Shown: positions 1-6,653, counted from the first letter of the stretch. The stretch: DNA of 16,426 bases from JAZLIT01 sp045617525 (GCA_045617525.1 JAZLIT010000024.1:1-16426); one strand, 5' to 3'. Translations and numbers: made by a program. The notes: generated from the letters alone by a model not told the origin.

Positions 1-597
1 CAACCATATCCATATGCAAGCTATTCGATTTTCGTGGCTGAGGTAGCTTCAACTTGTAATGAAGAGCTTCTATTTGAGCACTTATTAAATACAATTGAAG
101 ATGACAAACAAAAAATCTACCTATTAAATCACTGGTTAGATGGATTCCGCAGTACGGTATTCCGCCAAACAATGTTTGCTGAATTTGAGCATTTAATTCA
201 CGTAATGGATCAAAATGGTGAAGCATTAACTGCGGAACGATTAACGGAAGTTTACTATGACTTAAATAAAAAATACTTCGGTGATTCAATGACGGTAGAT
301 GAAGAAATTGGTCTAGAATGGGCGCGTATTCCTCACTTCTATTACAATTACTACGTGTACCAATACGCAACGGGTAAATCGGCTGCGACGGCATTAAGCA
401 AGCAAATTCTTGCAGAGGGTCAACCAGCTGTGGATCGTTATATTAATAACTTCCTAAAAGCAGGCTGCTCTGACTTCCCAATCGAAGTGCTTAAAGCTGC
501 TGGTGTAAACATGGAAACGGCAGAGCCAATTGCGGAAGCTTGTAAGGTTTTCGAAGAGAAGTTAAATGAACTTGAAAAATTATTGTTAAATAAATAA
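1..597 (+). CDS. pepF: Oligoendopeptidase F, C-terminal part (5'-truncated by window)
   Basis: The reading frame is open from base 1 (QPYPYASYSIFVAEVAST...), so the GTG at 34 is an internal Val codon and the gene begins outside the window. About 198 C-terminal residues are present of a protein usually near 600. This is the M3-family alpha-helical region downstream of the zinc site: the IPHFYYNYYVYQYATG stretch and the preceding FRQTMFAEFE helix are typical of PepF, and the HExxH motif must lie upstream. PepF is a cytoplasmic zinc metallopeptidase cleaving short oligopeptides. It is followed by an intrinsic terminator, and its position next to RoxS/RsaE and yjbH matches the B. subtilis order yjbG-yjbH. 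The family call is firm; the partial nature is seen directly. Confidence 0.93.
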   Translation, partial: QPYPYASYSIFVAEVASTCNEELLFEHLLNTIEDDKQKIYLLNHWLDGFRSTVFRQTMFAEFEHLIHVMDQNGEALTAERLTEVYYDLNKKYFGDSMTVDEEIGLEWARIPHFYYNYYVYQYATGKSAATALSKQILAEGQPAVDRYINNFLKAGCSDFPIEVLKAAGVNMETAEPIAEACKVFEEKLNELEKLLLNK

Positions 598-605
598 TTT
601 TGGGG

Positions 606-636
606 AGCTATTAGCCAAGTGCTAGTAGCTTTTTTT
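606..636 (+). terminator. Intrinsic terminator of pepF
   Basis: A 10-bp stem (AGCTATTAGC with GCTAGTAGCT, one G-U pair) with a 5-nt loop is followed directly by six T. It starts 8 nt after the pepF stop. Confidence 0.85.
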
Positions 637-767
637 AGTAAATGTTTATATATTGGGGTCGAAATAATGTTTTTAAATTAATAATAATTAGGGAGTGGTC
701 CTTTATTCGAGGGAAGTGTTATTTTGATGTTATAAATTGTTCTTAAAGCCTAGCTACTAAAGGATTT

Positions 768-782
768 ATGTAAACGCTTACT
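768..782 (+). promoter_or_regulatory. cre box (CcpA site) upstream of the small RNA
   Basis: The 15-mer ATGTAAACGCTTACT fits the published cre consensus WTGNAANCGNWNNCW at every position. It lies about 35 bp upstream of the predicted -35 box of the small RNA gene, a position more usual for CcpA activation than roadblock repression. No protein gene starts downstream on this strand, so the small RNA is the only visible target. CcpA control is an inference from the match. Confidence 0.6.
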
Positions 783-793
783 TTATGTCTATA

Positions 794-811
794 TTGTGAA
801 AAAAGGTACAA
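794..811 (+). promoter_or_regulatory. Rex- or ResD-like operator upstream of the small RNA
   Basis: TTGTGAAAAAAGGTACAA matches the 18-bp Rex palindrome TTGTGAAA...CACAA well in the left half and in its last four bases (ACAA). The left half also resembles ResD boxes (TTTGTGAAT-like). It sits immediately upstream of the predicted -35 box at 816. ResD and Rex are reported regulators of B. subtilis roxS, which agrees with the context; which of the two binds cannot be told from sequence. Confidence 0.45.
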
Positions 812-815
812 CAGG

Positions 816-844
816 TTGAAAGTGTTATTATTCCGTGATAAAGT
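816..844 (+). promoter_or_regulatory. Sigma-A-type promoter of the RoxS/RsaE small RNA
   Basis: TTGAAA (816-821), a 17-bp spacer and TAAAGT (839-844) form a moderate sigma-A promoter. It would start transcription near 851-854, which is where homology to RsaE/RoxS begins. The imperfect -10 box suits an activator-dependent promoter. Confidence 0.5.
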
Positions 845-851
845 AATATCT

Positions 852-966
852 GTGAAATCAATCACATAACAAACATACACCCCTTTGTTTGAACGTGAAC
901 ATTTCTCCCATCCCCTTTGTGTAAAAAAGAGGCGTCTTATCTGTCGAGGATAAGGCGCCTTTTTTG
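852..966 (+). ncRNA. roxS: RoxS/RsaE small regulatory RNA
   Basis: I recognise this as the Firmicute small RNA RsaE (Staphylococcus) / RoxS (Bacillus). The 5' part AATCACATAACAAACATA, the first C-rich loop (CCCC 880-883, closed by CAAACA 870-875 with TGTTTG 886-891), the TTTCTCCCATCCCCTTTG block (902-919) and a terminal stem-loop occur in the order I recall for RsaE. The C-rich single-stranded stretches pair with Shine-Dalgarno regions of target mRNAs, mainly central metabolism and redox genes, and block translation. Predicted length is about 115 nt, near the family's usual 100-120. The location between pepF and yjbH agrees with the known synteny. The 5' end is estimated from the promoter; the 3' end is the T-run of the terminator. 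The identification rests on remembered sequence, but the agreement is long and specific. Confidence 0.85.
924..966 (+). terminator. Terminator of the small RNA (bidirectional)
   Basis: An 11-bp stem (930-940 with 950-960, one G-U pair) is followed by TTTTTTGTTT. A matching A-run precedes it on the 5' side, so it can also stop leftward transcription. It forms the 3' stem-loop of the small RNA. Confidence 0.9.
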
Positions 967-1018
967 TTTATAAAATTACACAAAAAAGAGCGCATTGAAA
1001 AAGTCCATTTATGCACAC

Positions 1019-1061
1019 GAAAGCGAGGACGGGAACGAAAATCGTTCCTGTCCTCGCTTTC
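1019..1061. repeat. Near-perfect 20-bp inverted repeat (strong hairpin)
   Basis: Arms 1019-1038 and 1042-1061 are complementary over 20 bp with a single G-U position, separated by only AAA. The hairpin is GC-rich in an AT-rich region and has no T-run after it on either strand, so it is not a standard terminator. It lies between the small RNA terminator and the yjbH terminator, outside any gene. It could be a miniature or palindromic dispersed repeat. Confidence 0.75.
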
Positions 1062-1118
1062 CCTTCGCTGCCATTGTTTCGGTTCCGGCCGGACTGTATG
1101 GTTAAATCAATCCAAAAG

Positions 1119-1163
1119 AAATAAGGCACTTTCCATTCAATTTGAACAGAAAGTGCCTTATTT
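1119..1163. terminator. Bidirectional terminator after yjbH
   Basis: A perfect 15-bp stem (AAATAAGGCACTTTC with GAAAGTGCCTTATTT) and a 15-nt loop are followed by TTTTTTA on the plus side. On the minus side the stem ends TTATTT and is followed by CTTTT. It ends 24 nt beyond the yjbH stop codon. Confidence 0.85.
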
Positions 1164-1187
1164 TTTATCTAATCTAATTTAAGTTAA

Positions 1188-2015
1188 TTATAAGTTCGCG
1201 ACAGGCTGTTTGAAGCGCCAAGTCGAAGTTTGATCTGTTGGGAAGCGTTCGATTTTTTGTTGGAGCATGCGCTTTTTCAACTCACGATCTGCGTCAAATA
1301 AATCCATCGAGTAGATTTCAGCAACTTCTGCAGTCGTTAATATACCAAAGCGTTCAAATAATTCATCTAATGTAGGAAGTGGGTTTTGAATTAGCTGTTC
1401 TTCAATGAGCTCTTGTAAAATCTGCTCATATACTTCGAAACTATAAGTTCCACTAATCTTTAAACCTTCCTCCTCAATACATTCATTGAAAAATACAATA
1501 CTAGGAACTTCATCGACTTCCATTTCTCTTGTAATATAAAGGTCACATTGGAATGCACGCGCTGCTTCCTTCGAACCGAAGTCAACCATAAATTCTTCCA
1601 TATCAAGTTGTACTTCTTGGGCAATAGTAATTAAAGTTGTATGTGAGTTAACGTTTTGATTCGATAATAGTGCGTATTCTTGCAACTTAGTTAAGTAACG
1701 AAAGCCTGCACGTTTTCCCTGTAGTTCTGCTGCTTTAATCGCAATAGAAGGAAGAACAGGGTGTGTAATATCCAGTTGAATGCCTGTTGTACAGCCCTTT
1801 GTGCGCTGTGTAAGGCAGTTTAACGAGGATAATTCTGTACTTAACACAAATCGAAACGTAAAATAATGATCGTAATGTAATTGAAGTCTACGAACAATTG
1901 ACTGTAATGCGTAGCCTTCTGGACATAGTGGGTCTAGGAAAATGTAAAGCTCTATTGGTTTTATCAGCGTACTTGTCAAAGCTTGTGGCTGTGATAATAG
2001 CTGGACATTACTCAC
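1188..2015 (-). CDS. yjbH: Spx-degradation adaptor YjbH/SpxH (DsbA-like)
   Basis: The protein (275 aa) has the thioredoxin/DsbA-like fold signature IELYIFLDPLCPEGYAL near residues 21-37 and the ELIEEQLI...LTTAEVAEIYSM C-terminal region of the YjbH family. YjbH delivers the redox-stress regulator Spx to ClpXP in the cytoplasm. I chose the GTG at 2015 (VSNVQLL...) because GAGGAGGG lies 5 nt before it; the longer frame from 2045 has no such site. The start lies inside the last codons of the upstream globin gene (stop 2008-2010), implying translational coupling. As I recall the family motif it is CPEC, so the second Cys appears replaced here by Gly (CPEG). Family call firm; functional meaning of the Cys loss unknown. 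Confidence 0.92.
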   Translation of the reverse strand: MSNVQLLSQPQALTSTLIKPIELYIFLDPLCPEGYALQSIVRRLQLHYDHYFTFRFVLSTELSSLNCLTQRTKGCTTGIQLDITHPVLPSIAIKAAELQGKRAGFRYLTKLQEYALLSNQNVNSHTTLITIAQEVQLDMEEFMVDFGSKEAARAFQCDLYITREMEVDEVPSIVFFNECIEEEGLKISGTYSFEVYEQILQELIEEQLIQNPLPTLDELFERFGILTTAEVAEIYSMDLFDADRELKKRMLQQKIERFPTDQTSTWRFKQPVANL

Positions 2016-2412
2016 GAGATCCCTCCTCATCTTCATCTGGTGCATTAATCATATGATGAGCAGTCATTTCTAAGCGACGGTAATAAGTTTTACGGAATTT
2101 TTCATCCAATTCAACTTCATCCATCGCCTCGCTCATGCATTCAAGCCAAGCTTGTGCACGAGTAGGTGTAATTTTAAAATTCATGTGGCGTGCACGCATC
2201 ATTGGATGGCCATGCTCTTGCGAAAATAAATTTGGACCACCTAAATACTGTGTTTGAAACTGAATTTGTTTGCGAATCGTTTCAGTAAAATCTTCCGGGA
2301 AAATAGAAATTAATGCAGGATGTTTCGCTACACGCTTATAAAAAGCCTCAATCAAAGTCGAAAGCTGCTCTGCACCTAGTTCCTCATACGGAATCGTATA
2401 TTTTGAATTCAT
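2008..2412 (-). CDS. yjbI: Group II truncated haemoglobin YjbI
   Basis: The 134-aa length is usual for a truncated haemoglobin of the TrHbO group. Visible haem-pocket residues are Tyr25 (B10 position in FYKRV), proximal His76 in RARHMNFKITP and Trp89 (G8 position in AQAWLECM), all diagnostic of group II. It is a cytoplasmic haem protein that binds O2 or NO. A good AAAGGAG precedes the ATG. It overlaps yjbH, the globin-YjbH pairing seen in many Bacillales. A sigma-A-like promoter lies upstream. Confidence 0.95.
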   Translation of the reverse strand: MNSKYTIPYEELGAEQLSTLIEAFYKRVAKHPALISIFPEDFTETIRKQIQFQTQYLGGPNLFSQEHGHPMMRARHMNFKITPTRAQAWLECMSEAMDEVELDEKFRKTYYRRLEMTAHHMINAPDEDEEGSRE

Positions 2413-2490
2413 AGGTGAAACTCCTTTATTAAGTAACTCGTATACGCCATCGTGTATGTATACTGTGTAAAAACGATTTATCGTAAGTTA

Positions 2491-2519
2491 ATCATAACAA
2501 CGTACGACCATTTTCACAA
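2491..2519 (-). promoter_or_regulatory. Promoter of the yjbI-yjbH operon
   Basis: On the minus strand TTGTGA (2519-2514), a 17-bp spacer and TATGAT (2496-2491) form a good sigma-A promoter, about 80 nt upstream of the yjbI ATG. The -35 region is part of TTTGTGAAAA (2520-2511), resembling ResD/Rex half-sites. Confidence 0.55.
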
Positions 2520-2559
2520 ACAAACTGTCCCGTCTATATGAATCCCACCCTAAAGTATT

Positions 2560-3309
2560 TTAAGATTGAAAATAATTTAGGACGTTTTTTACATAGTTTT
2601 GTGTTTCTTTGAATGGGGGAATGCCATTGTATTTGTCGACGTTTCCAGGTCCTGCGTTGTAGGCAGATAATGCGAGTGAAATATCTCCATCAAATTTATC
2701 GAGCATTTGACGTAAATATTTTGCACCGCCCATAATATTTTGATCTGGGTCCGCGGCATTTTTAATGCCTAAATATTTTGCCGTAGAAGGCATTAATTGC
2801 ATAAGACCGGTTGCGCCAGCAGAGCTAACTGCGTTCGGATTAAAATTAGATTCTTGTTTCATAACGGCTGTGATAAGATTTTCTGGTATTTGATACGTCT
2901 CGGCAGCCTTTGCAATTGTTGCTGCATATTGTTCGGCGCCATCTAACATGTTACCATTTCCAACTTGCTCGTTTAGGGGAGCTGTAAATGCATCATTTGA
3001 TTGAATGTTGTTTGGTGAATCATTATATAAAAATGAAGCTAAATAAGGATTATTCGTAAGGAATGCTGCACCTTCATTTGAATTTAAAAATGAGGACAAT
3101 GCTGCGCCTGGGTCAGCGATTGAACCGTGGCTACCTAACATGCTTGATAATTCAGTTGATACGTCACTGTTATTTGCTACTAGTTCTGAAAGCATTTCTG
3201 TAAAATAGGTATCATTTGAGTTTGTTGCATTTGCAACGTCCTTACTGCTAGACCCTATATTTTGGATTGCTTTTAATTCTAATAAAGTTCGAACTGATTG
3301 GATATCCAT
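2560..3309 (-). CDS. yjbJ: Lytic transglycosylase YjbJ/CwlQ-like (SLT domain)
   Basis: The protein (249 aa) has a low-complexity Ser/Asn-rich N-terminal half without a clear signal peptide, then an SLT goose-lysozyme-like domain from about residue 130. Motifs in order are AVMKQESNFNPNAVS with catalytic Glu at about 153, GATGLMQLMPSTAKYLG, and LSAYNAGPGNVDKYNGIPPF followed by ETQNYV. It cleaves the glycan strands of peptidoglycan. I chose the ATG at 3309 (MDIQSVRTLLEL) because AAGGGATG lies about 8 nt upstream; the longer frame starting at 3336 lies within yjbK. It follows yjbK closely (yjbK stop at 3314), so the two are cotranscribed. An imperfect hairpin (2549-2581) overlaps the stop codon but has no T-run. 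Confidence 0.88.
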   Translation of the reverse strand: MDIQSVRTLLELKAIQNIGSSSKDVANATNSNDTYFTEMLSELVANNSDVSTELSSMLGSHGSIADPGAALSSFLNSNEGAAFLTNNPYLASFLYNDSPNNIQSNDAFTAPLNEQVGNGNMLDGAEQYAATIAKAAETYQIPENLITAVMKQESNFNPNAVSSAGATGLMQLMPSTAKYLGIKNAADPDQNIMGGAKYLRQMLDKFDGDISLALSAYNAGPGNVDKYNGIPPFKETQNYVKNVLNYFQS

Positions 3310-3313
3310 ACTT

Positions 3314-3898
3314 TCATCCCTTCTGTTGGAGCGCATTCATAAACCTGGCAATCTTTTTTTGCGCGGATTTTTTTTCAATGTGATGCTGTGCTAAAAACTG
3401 TTCGAAAATCACATAGCCTAGTTGTTCATCATTTGTTTCATATTCTACCTCATAATCATCTTGCTGCAAATAAAAAGAATGATCGAAAACGAGGGTACCG
3501 CCTTGAAAGTCGATTTCAACGCGGTCTGTTGCGAGTGAACCGAATAGTTTTAATGAATTAATTGCGATGCCTAACTGTTGTAAACGTTCATAAACTTCAG
3601 CTGCATGTATCACACCGTTATGTAACATTTCATGTGCTTGTGATGCTGTAAGTTCATTTGTCGTTTCAAGGTGTATATTTGTGGATGACTTTTCCTTTAG
3701 GGTACATTCATAGTAGTCGTTAATCGTTCGAACTCGAAGCCCACTATTTAAATTCTTCAATTGCCAATCAGGCGTATCGAAATAATGATTTACTTGATGG
3801 TGGATTTGCTTTGAGCTGATTTTGTAATGAGCTAAAAGTGCCTCATACTGCTGTTTTGTTAATGTATTTTTAAATTCAATTTCTATTTCTTTGGTCAT
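3314..3898 (-). CDS. yjbK: CYTH-domain protein YjbK (putative triphosphatase)
   Basis: The protein (194 aa) opens with the CYTH signature EIEIEFK (ExExK, Glu6, Glu8, Lys10), followed by YFDTPDWQL, GLRVRTIND and ECTLKEKS, the acidic and basic strands lining the CYTH tunnel, and a final KKSAQKKIARFM helix. CYTH proteins hydrolyse triphosphates such as inorganic triphosphate or thiamine triphosphate with a divalent metal; the substrate of YjbK is not certain. It heads the leftward yjbK-yjbJ pair, and its neighbour across the intergenic region is an alarmone synthetase. The start has a weak ribosome binding site (CGGATGG). Confidence 0.9.
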   Translation of the reverse strand: MTKEIEIEFKNTLTKQQYEALLAHYKISSKQIHHQVNHYFDTPDWQLKNLNSGLRVRTINDYYECTLKEKSSTNIHLETTNELTASQAHEMLHNGVIHAAEVYERLQQLGIAINSLKLFGSLATDRVEIDFQGGTLVFDHSFYLQQDDYEVEYETNDEQLGYVIFEQFLAQHHIEKKSAQKKIARFMNALQQKG

Positions 3899-4020
3899 AG
3901 TAATCCATCCGTTCTTTATAAAGATTTAAGTACAACGATTTCTTTAATTTGCGCTTATGAATTTTAAAAAGCACACTGCAACAAACTTTTCTGTATGTTA
4001 AAATATGAGAAGAATAATTT

Positions 4021-4043
4021 ATCCCGCATTAACGGGCAGTAAG
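4021..4043 (+). repeat. Possible remnant of a dispersed Bacillales repeat
   Basis: CCCGCATTAACGGGCAGTAAG (4023-4043, with the preceding AT) contains a 4-bp stem and resembles the beginning of short intergenic repeats I recall from Bacillus genomes. The resemblance stops after about 25 bases. Identification is from memory and weak. Confidence 0.25.
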
Positions 4044-4181
4044 AAAGAACCTCAGGGACTTGAAAGAATGGGAATAGCGGAACATATGCAGTAAATGCAT
4101 TGCTGCTTATTGAAGTTTCACTTATTTTAATTGATATGGGTTGATTCTCCAAATGAAAAGTGATTTAACAATAAAATGAAG

Positions 4182-4187
4182 TATAAT
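4182..4187 (+). promoter_or_regulatory. Candidate -10 box for the yjbM-nadK-yjbO operon
   Basis: A perfect TATAAT lies 81 nt upstream of the yjbM start, but no good -35 hexamer is found 16-18 bp before it (GTGATT at 17). The predicted leader of about 70 nt carries an extra Shine-Dalgarno-like AGGGGAG at 4219-4225 and a TAAAGCA/TGCTTTA hairpin at 4226-4244. Confidence 0.4.
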
Positions 4188-4267
4188 AAAGAGAATATAG
4201 TAAAAGAAATTTTGTGTTAGGGGAGTAAAGCAGGTCGTGCTTTATTTCATATCGGGGGGTAAGGCAG

Positions 4268-4945
4268 ATGGGGCAATGGGCAACCTTTTTGGGTCCTTAT
4301 AAGCAAGCTGTGGATGAAATGAAAATTAAATTAAAGGGAATGCGTACGCAATTTAGCTTAAATGGTGCAAATTCTCCAATTGAATTTGTGACAGGTCGTT
4401 TGAAACCATTAGCGAGTATTTTCGATAAAGCAGTACAGAAGGGTATACCTTATGAACCTGTGGACGAGTTAGGGCGAGAGTTACAGGACATTGCGGGTTT
4501 GCGTATTATGTGTCAGTTTGTAGATGATATTTCTACGGTAACTGAGCTAATACGTCAGCGTAATGATATGACGGTTATTGAGGAACGTGACTATATTTCG
4601 AATAGTAAGCCAAGTGGCTATCGTTCGCACCACATTATTGTTGAATATCCGGTTGAAACGATTGATGGTAAAAAGATTGTTGTGGCGGAGATTCAAATCC
4701 GTACATTAGCAATGAATTTTTGGGCATCTATCGAGCATTCGCTGAATTATAAATATCGTGGGATTTTCCCAGAAGAGATAAAAAATCGTCTGCAAAGTGC
4801 AGCAGAAGCGGCTTTTCGTTTAGATGAAGAGATGTCGCTTATTCGAAATGAAATTCAAGAAGCACAAGCGTTTTTTACAGAGTATAAGGAAGCGTCGATT
4901 CCGAATTTACGTCCGGATTCAGACGATAAGGAGCGTGAAAGCTAA
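4268..4945 (+). CDS. relQ: Small alarmone synthetase RelQ/YjbM (GTP pyrophosphokinase)
   Basis: The protein (225 aa) is a stand-alone synthetase domain without hydrolase or TGS domains. Motifs visible: IEFVTGRLKPLASI (38-51), ELQDIAGLRIMCQFVDD (71-87) with the metal-binding Asp74, SKPSGYRSHH (113-122), and VAEIQIRTLAMNFWASIEH (139-157) with the catalytic Glu141. It transfers pyrophosphate from ATP to GTP or GDP to make (p)ppGpp; RelQ enzymes are tetramers activated allosterically by pppGpp. A strong GGGGGG precedes the ATG. It overlaps nadK by one base (TAATG), forming a yjbM-nadK-yjbO operon as in B. subtilis and staphylococci. Confidence 0.95.
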   Translation: MGQWATFLGPYKQAVDEMKIKLKGMRTQFSLNGANSPIEFVTGRLKPLASIFDKAVQKGIPYEPVDELGRELQDIAGLRIMCQFVDDISTVTELIRQRNDMTVIEERDYISNSKPSGYRSHHIIVEYPVETIDGKKIVVAEIQIRTLAMNFWASIEHSLNYKYRGIFPEEIKNRLQSAAEAAFRLDEEMSLIRNEIQEAQAFFTEYKEASIPNLRPDSDDKERES

Positions 4946-5739
4946 TGAAGTTTTGTATTCAATCGCGTCTAGATCCACAATCTAATGAATTAATGGGGCT
5001 TGCTAGAACCTATTTAGAAGAATTCGGCTTACTCTTTGATGAAGAGGATCCGGAGATTGTAATTTCAATTGGGGGAGATGGTACTTTACTTCATGCCTTT
5101 CATCGATTCGCACATAAATTAGATAAGATCGCATTTGTCGGTATCCACACTGGACATCTTGGATTTTATGCGGATTGGAAGCCTTCTGAGTTGGAAAAGC
5201 TTGTTTTATCTATTGCGAAGAAGGAATACAATGTAGTTGAGTATCCTTTGCTTGAAGTTCAAGTGCAACGAAATAATAAAGAGTCAAGTACGTATTTAGC
5301 GTTAAATGAAGCAACGATTAAGTCTCCAGATGTGACGCTTGTAATGGACGTTGAGCTTAATGGCAATCATTTTGAACGCTTCCGTGGCGATGGGTTATGT
5401 GTGTCGACGCCAACAGGGAGTACAGCTTACAATAAAGCCCTTGGCGGAGCAATTATTCATCCGTCGTTGCAGGCGTTCCAAATCACGGAAATGGCATCAA
5501 TTAATAACCGAGTATTTCGTACAGTAGGTTCTTCGCTTGTATTACCTGCGCATCATAACTGCATGCTGAAACCGGTAAATGAGCAACAATTTAATATGAC
5601 GATTGACCATATTTCTGTTATTGAAACGGATGTAAAAGCAATCATTTTTAATGTGGCAAATGAAAAAGTACGATTTGCACGATTCCGCCCATTCCCGTTC
5701 TGGGAGCGTGTGCATGAATCGTTCATTTCTGATAAATAA
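4945..5739 (+). CDS. nadK: NAD kinase
   Basis: The protein (264 aa, normal for Bacillales NadK) shows the GGDGT motif (43-47), the conserved NE pair (121-122) and the Gly-rich TPTGSTAYNKALGG (155-168). It phosphorylates NAD to NADP with ATP or polyphosphate in the cytoplasm. The ATG overlaps the relQ stop (TAATG), so translation is coupled; AAGGAG lies 11 nt before the start. The stop is 11 nt before the pseudouridine synthase gene. Confidence 0.97.
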   Translation: MKFCIQSRLDPQSNELMGLARTYLEEFGLLFDEEDPEIVISIGGDGTLLHAFHRFAHKLDKIAFVGIHTGHLGFYADWKPSELEKLVLSIAKKEYNVVEYPLLEVQVQRNNKESSTYLALNEATIKSPDVTLVMDVELNGNHFERFRGDGLCVSTPTGSTAYNKALGGAIIHPSLQAFQITEMASINNRVFRTVGSSLVLPAHHNCMLKPVNEQQFNMTIDHISVIETDVKAIIFNVANEKVRFARFRPFPFWERVHESFISDK

Positions 5740-5750
5740 AGTAGGGTATT

Positions 5751-6653
5751 ATGGGAAAACAATTTAAAATAGACTTTATAGCAACTAAGCAAAATCAACT
5801 TTTACGTGAAGCGATAGCTATTTACGGTATTTCAAAAAGAGCCTTAACGGCCATTAAATTTGACGGTGGGGAAATTACGGTAAATGGACAGGAACAAAAT
5901 GTTCGATATCTATTATCCATTGGTGACCTCGTTCAAATTAAGTTTCCAAGTGAACCTGTAAGTGATGTACTAAGCGCAGAGTTTCTAGAGGATTTACCTA
6001 TAATTTATGAGGATGATGCGCTTTTAGTGTTAAATAAGCCTCCCTTTATGAATACCATTCCATCACGCGAGCATCCGACAGGCAGTGTTGCTAATTATAT
6101 ACGCGGTTATTATGAGCAGCAAAATATTTCCTCAACAATCCATATCGTAACGCGTTTAGATCGTGATACAGCCGGGCTAATGTGCATTGCGAAGCATCGA
6201 CACATTCATCATTTGATGAGTGAGATGCAGAAGCAGGGTGCAATTGGGCGTGAATATGAGGCACTTGTTGAGGGGCATGTTGCACAGGATTTCCAATCAA
6301 TTATTGCGCCAATAGGTCGTAAAGATACGAGTATAATTGAGCGTGAGGTTAGGCAGGACGGGCAGTACGCGCATACAGATATGACCGTACTGAAACGTTT
6401 CGTCTATAAGAAAGAACAGATGTCACACGTTCGTCTGAAGCTATATACGGGACGTACACATCAAATCCGAGTACATGCGGCGTCTATTGGGCACCGTTTA
6501 GTTGGCGATGAACTTTATGGTGGGAGTCATACACACATAGCACATCAAGCCCTGCAATGTGTGTCACTAACATTTGAGCATCCAATTACAAAGGAGCCAC
6601 TGCATTTTACAACAGAATTATTGGCGCAATTTTCATCCATTCGCAGCAGTTAA
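5751..6653 (+). CDS. yjbO: RluD-family pseudouridine synthase YjbO
   Basis: The protein (300 aa) has an N-terminal S4-like RNA-binding segment (about 12-65; ISKRALTAIKFDGGEITVNG), then the RluA/RluD catalytic domain with IIYEDDALLVLNKPP (84-98), the active-site motif TRLDRDTAGL (134-143, catalytic Asp137), and LYTGRTHQIRVHAASIGHRLVGDELYGG near the C-terminus. Such enzymes isomerise uridines to pseudouridine in RNA; the target of YjbO is not evident from sequence. It is the last gene of the operon and is followed directly by a terminator. The ribosome binding site is weak (GTAGGG, 4 nt spacing). Confidence 0.93.
   Translation: MGKQFKIDFIATKQNQLLREAIAIYGISKRALTAIKFDGGEITVNGQEQNVRYLLSIGDLVQIKFPSEPVSDVLSAEFLEDLPIIYEDDALLVLNKPPFMNTIPSREHPTGSVANYIRGYYEQQNISSTIHIVTRLDRDTAGLMCIAKHRHIHHLMSEMQKQGAIGREYEALVEGHVAQDFQSIIAPIGRKDTSIIEREVRQDGQYAHTDMTVLKRFVYKKEQMSHVRLKLYTGRTHQIRVHAASIGHRLVGDELYGGSHTHIAHQALQCVSLTFEHPITKEPLHFTTELLAQFSSIRSS

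Larger units (their letters stand above)
3899..4267. other. Divergent intergenic region yjbK/yjbM, no gene seen
   Basis: This 369-bp divergent region has only short unsupported frames. It contains a short CCCG/CGGG inverted repeat, a -10-like TATAAT at 4182-4187 for the rightward operon, and a small hairpin before yjbM. The yjbL gene found here in B. subtilis is absent. I could not identify a convincing leftward promoter for yjbK. Confidence 0.6.

Noticed and set aside
964..1182. 72-residue plus-strand reading frame
   Set aside because: It begins inside the small RNA terminator, runs through the 20-bp hairpin and the yjbH terminator, has no ribosome binding site and no recognisable sequence.
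2549..2581. Hairpin overlapping the yjbJ stop codon (CCTAAAGTATTTT/AAAATAATTTAGG)
   Set aside because: It has one mismatch and no T-run on the minus strand, so I do not call it a terminator.
3964..4152. 62-residue minus-strand frame in the yjbK/yjbM gap
   Set aside because: No ribosome binding site, no family resemblance, and a composition of random AT-rich translation; more likely non-coding.
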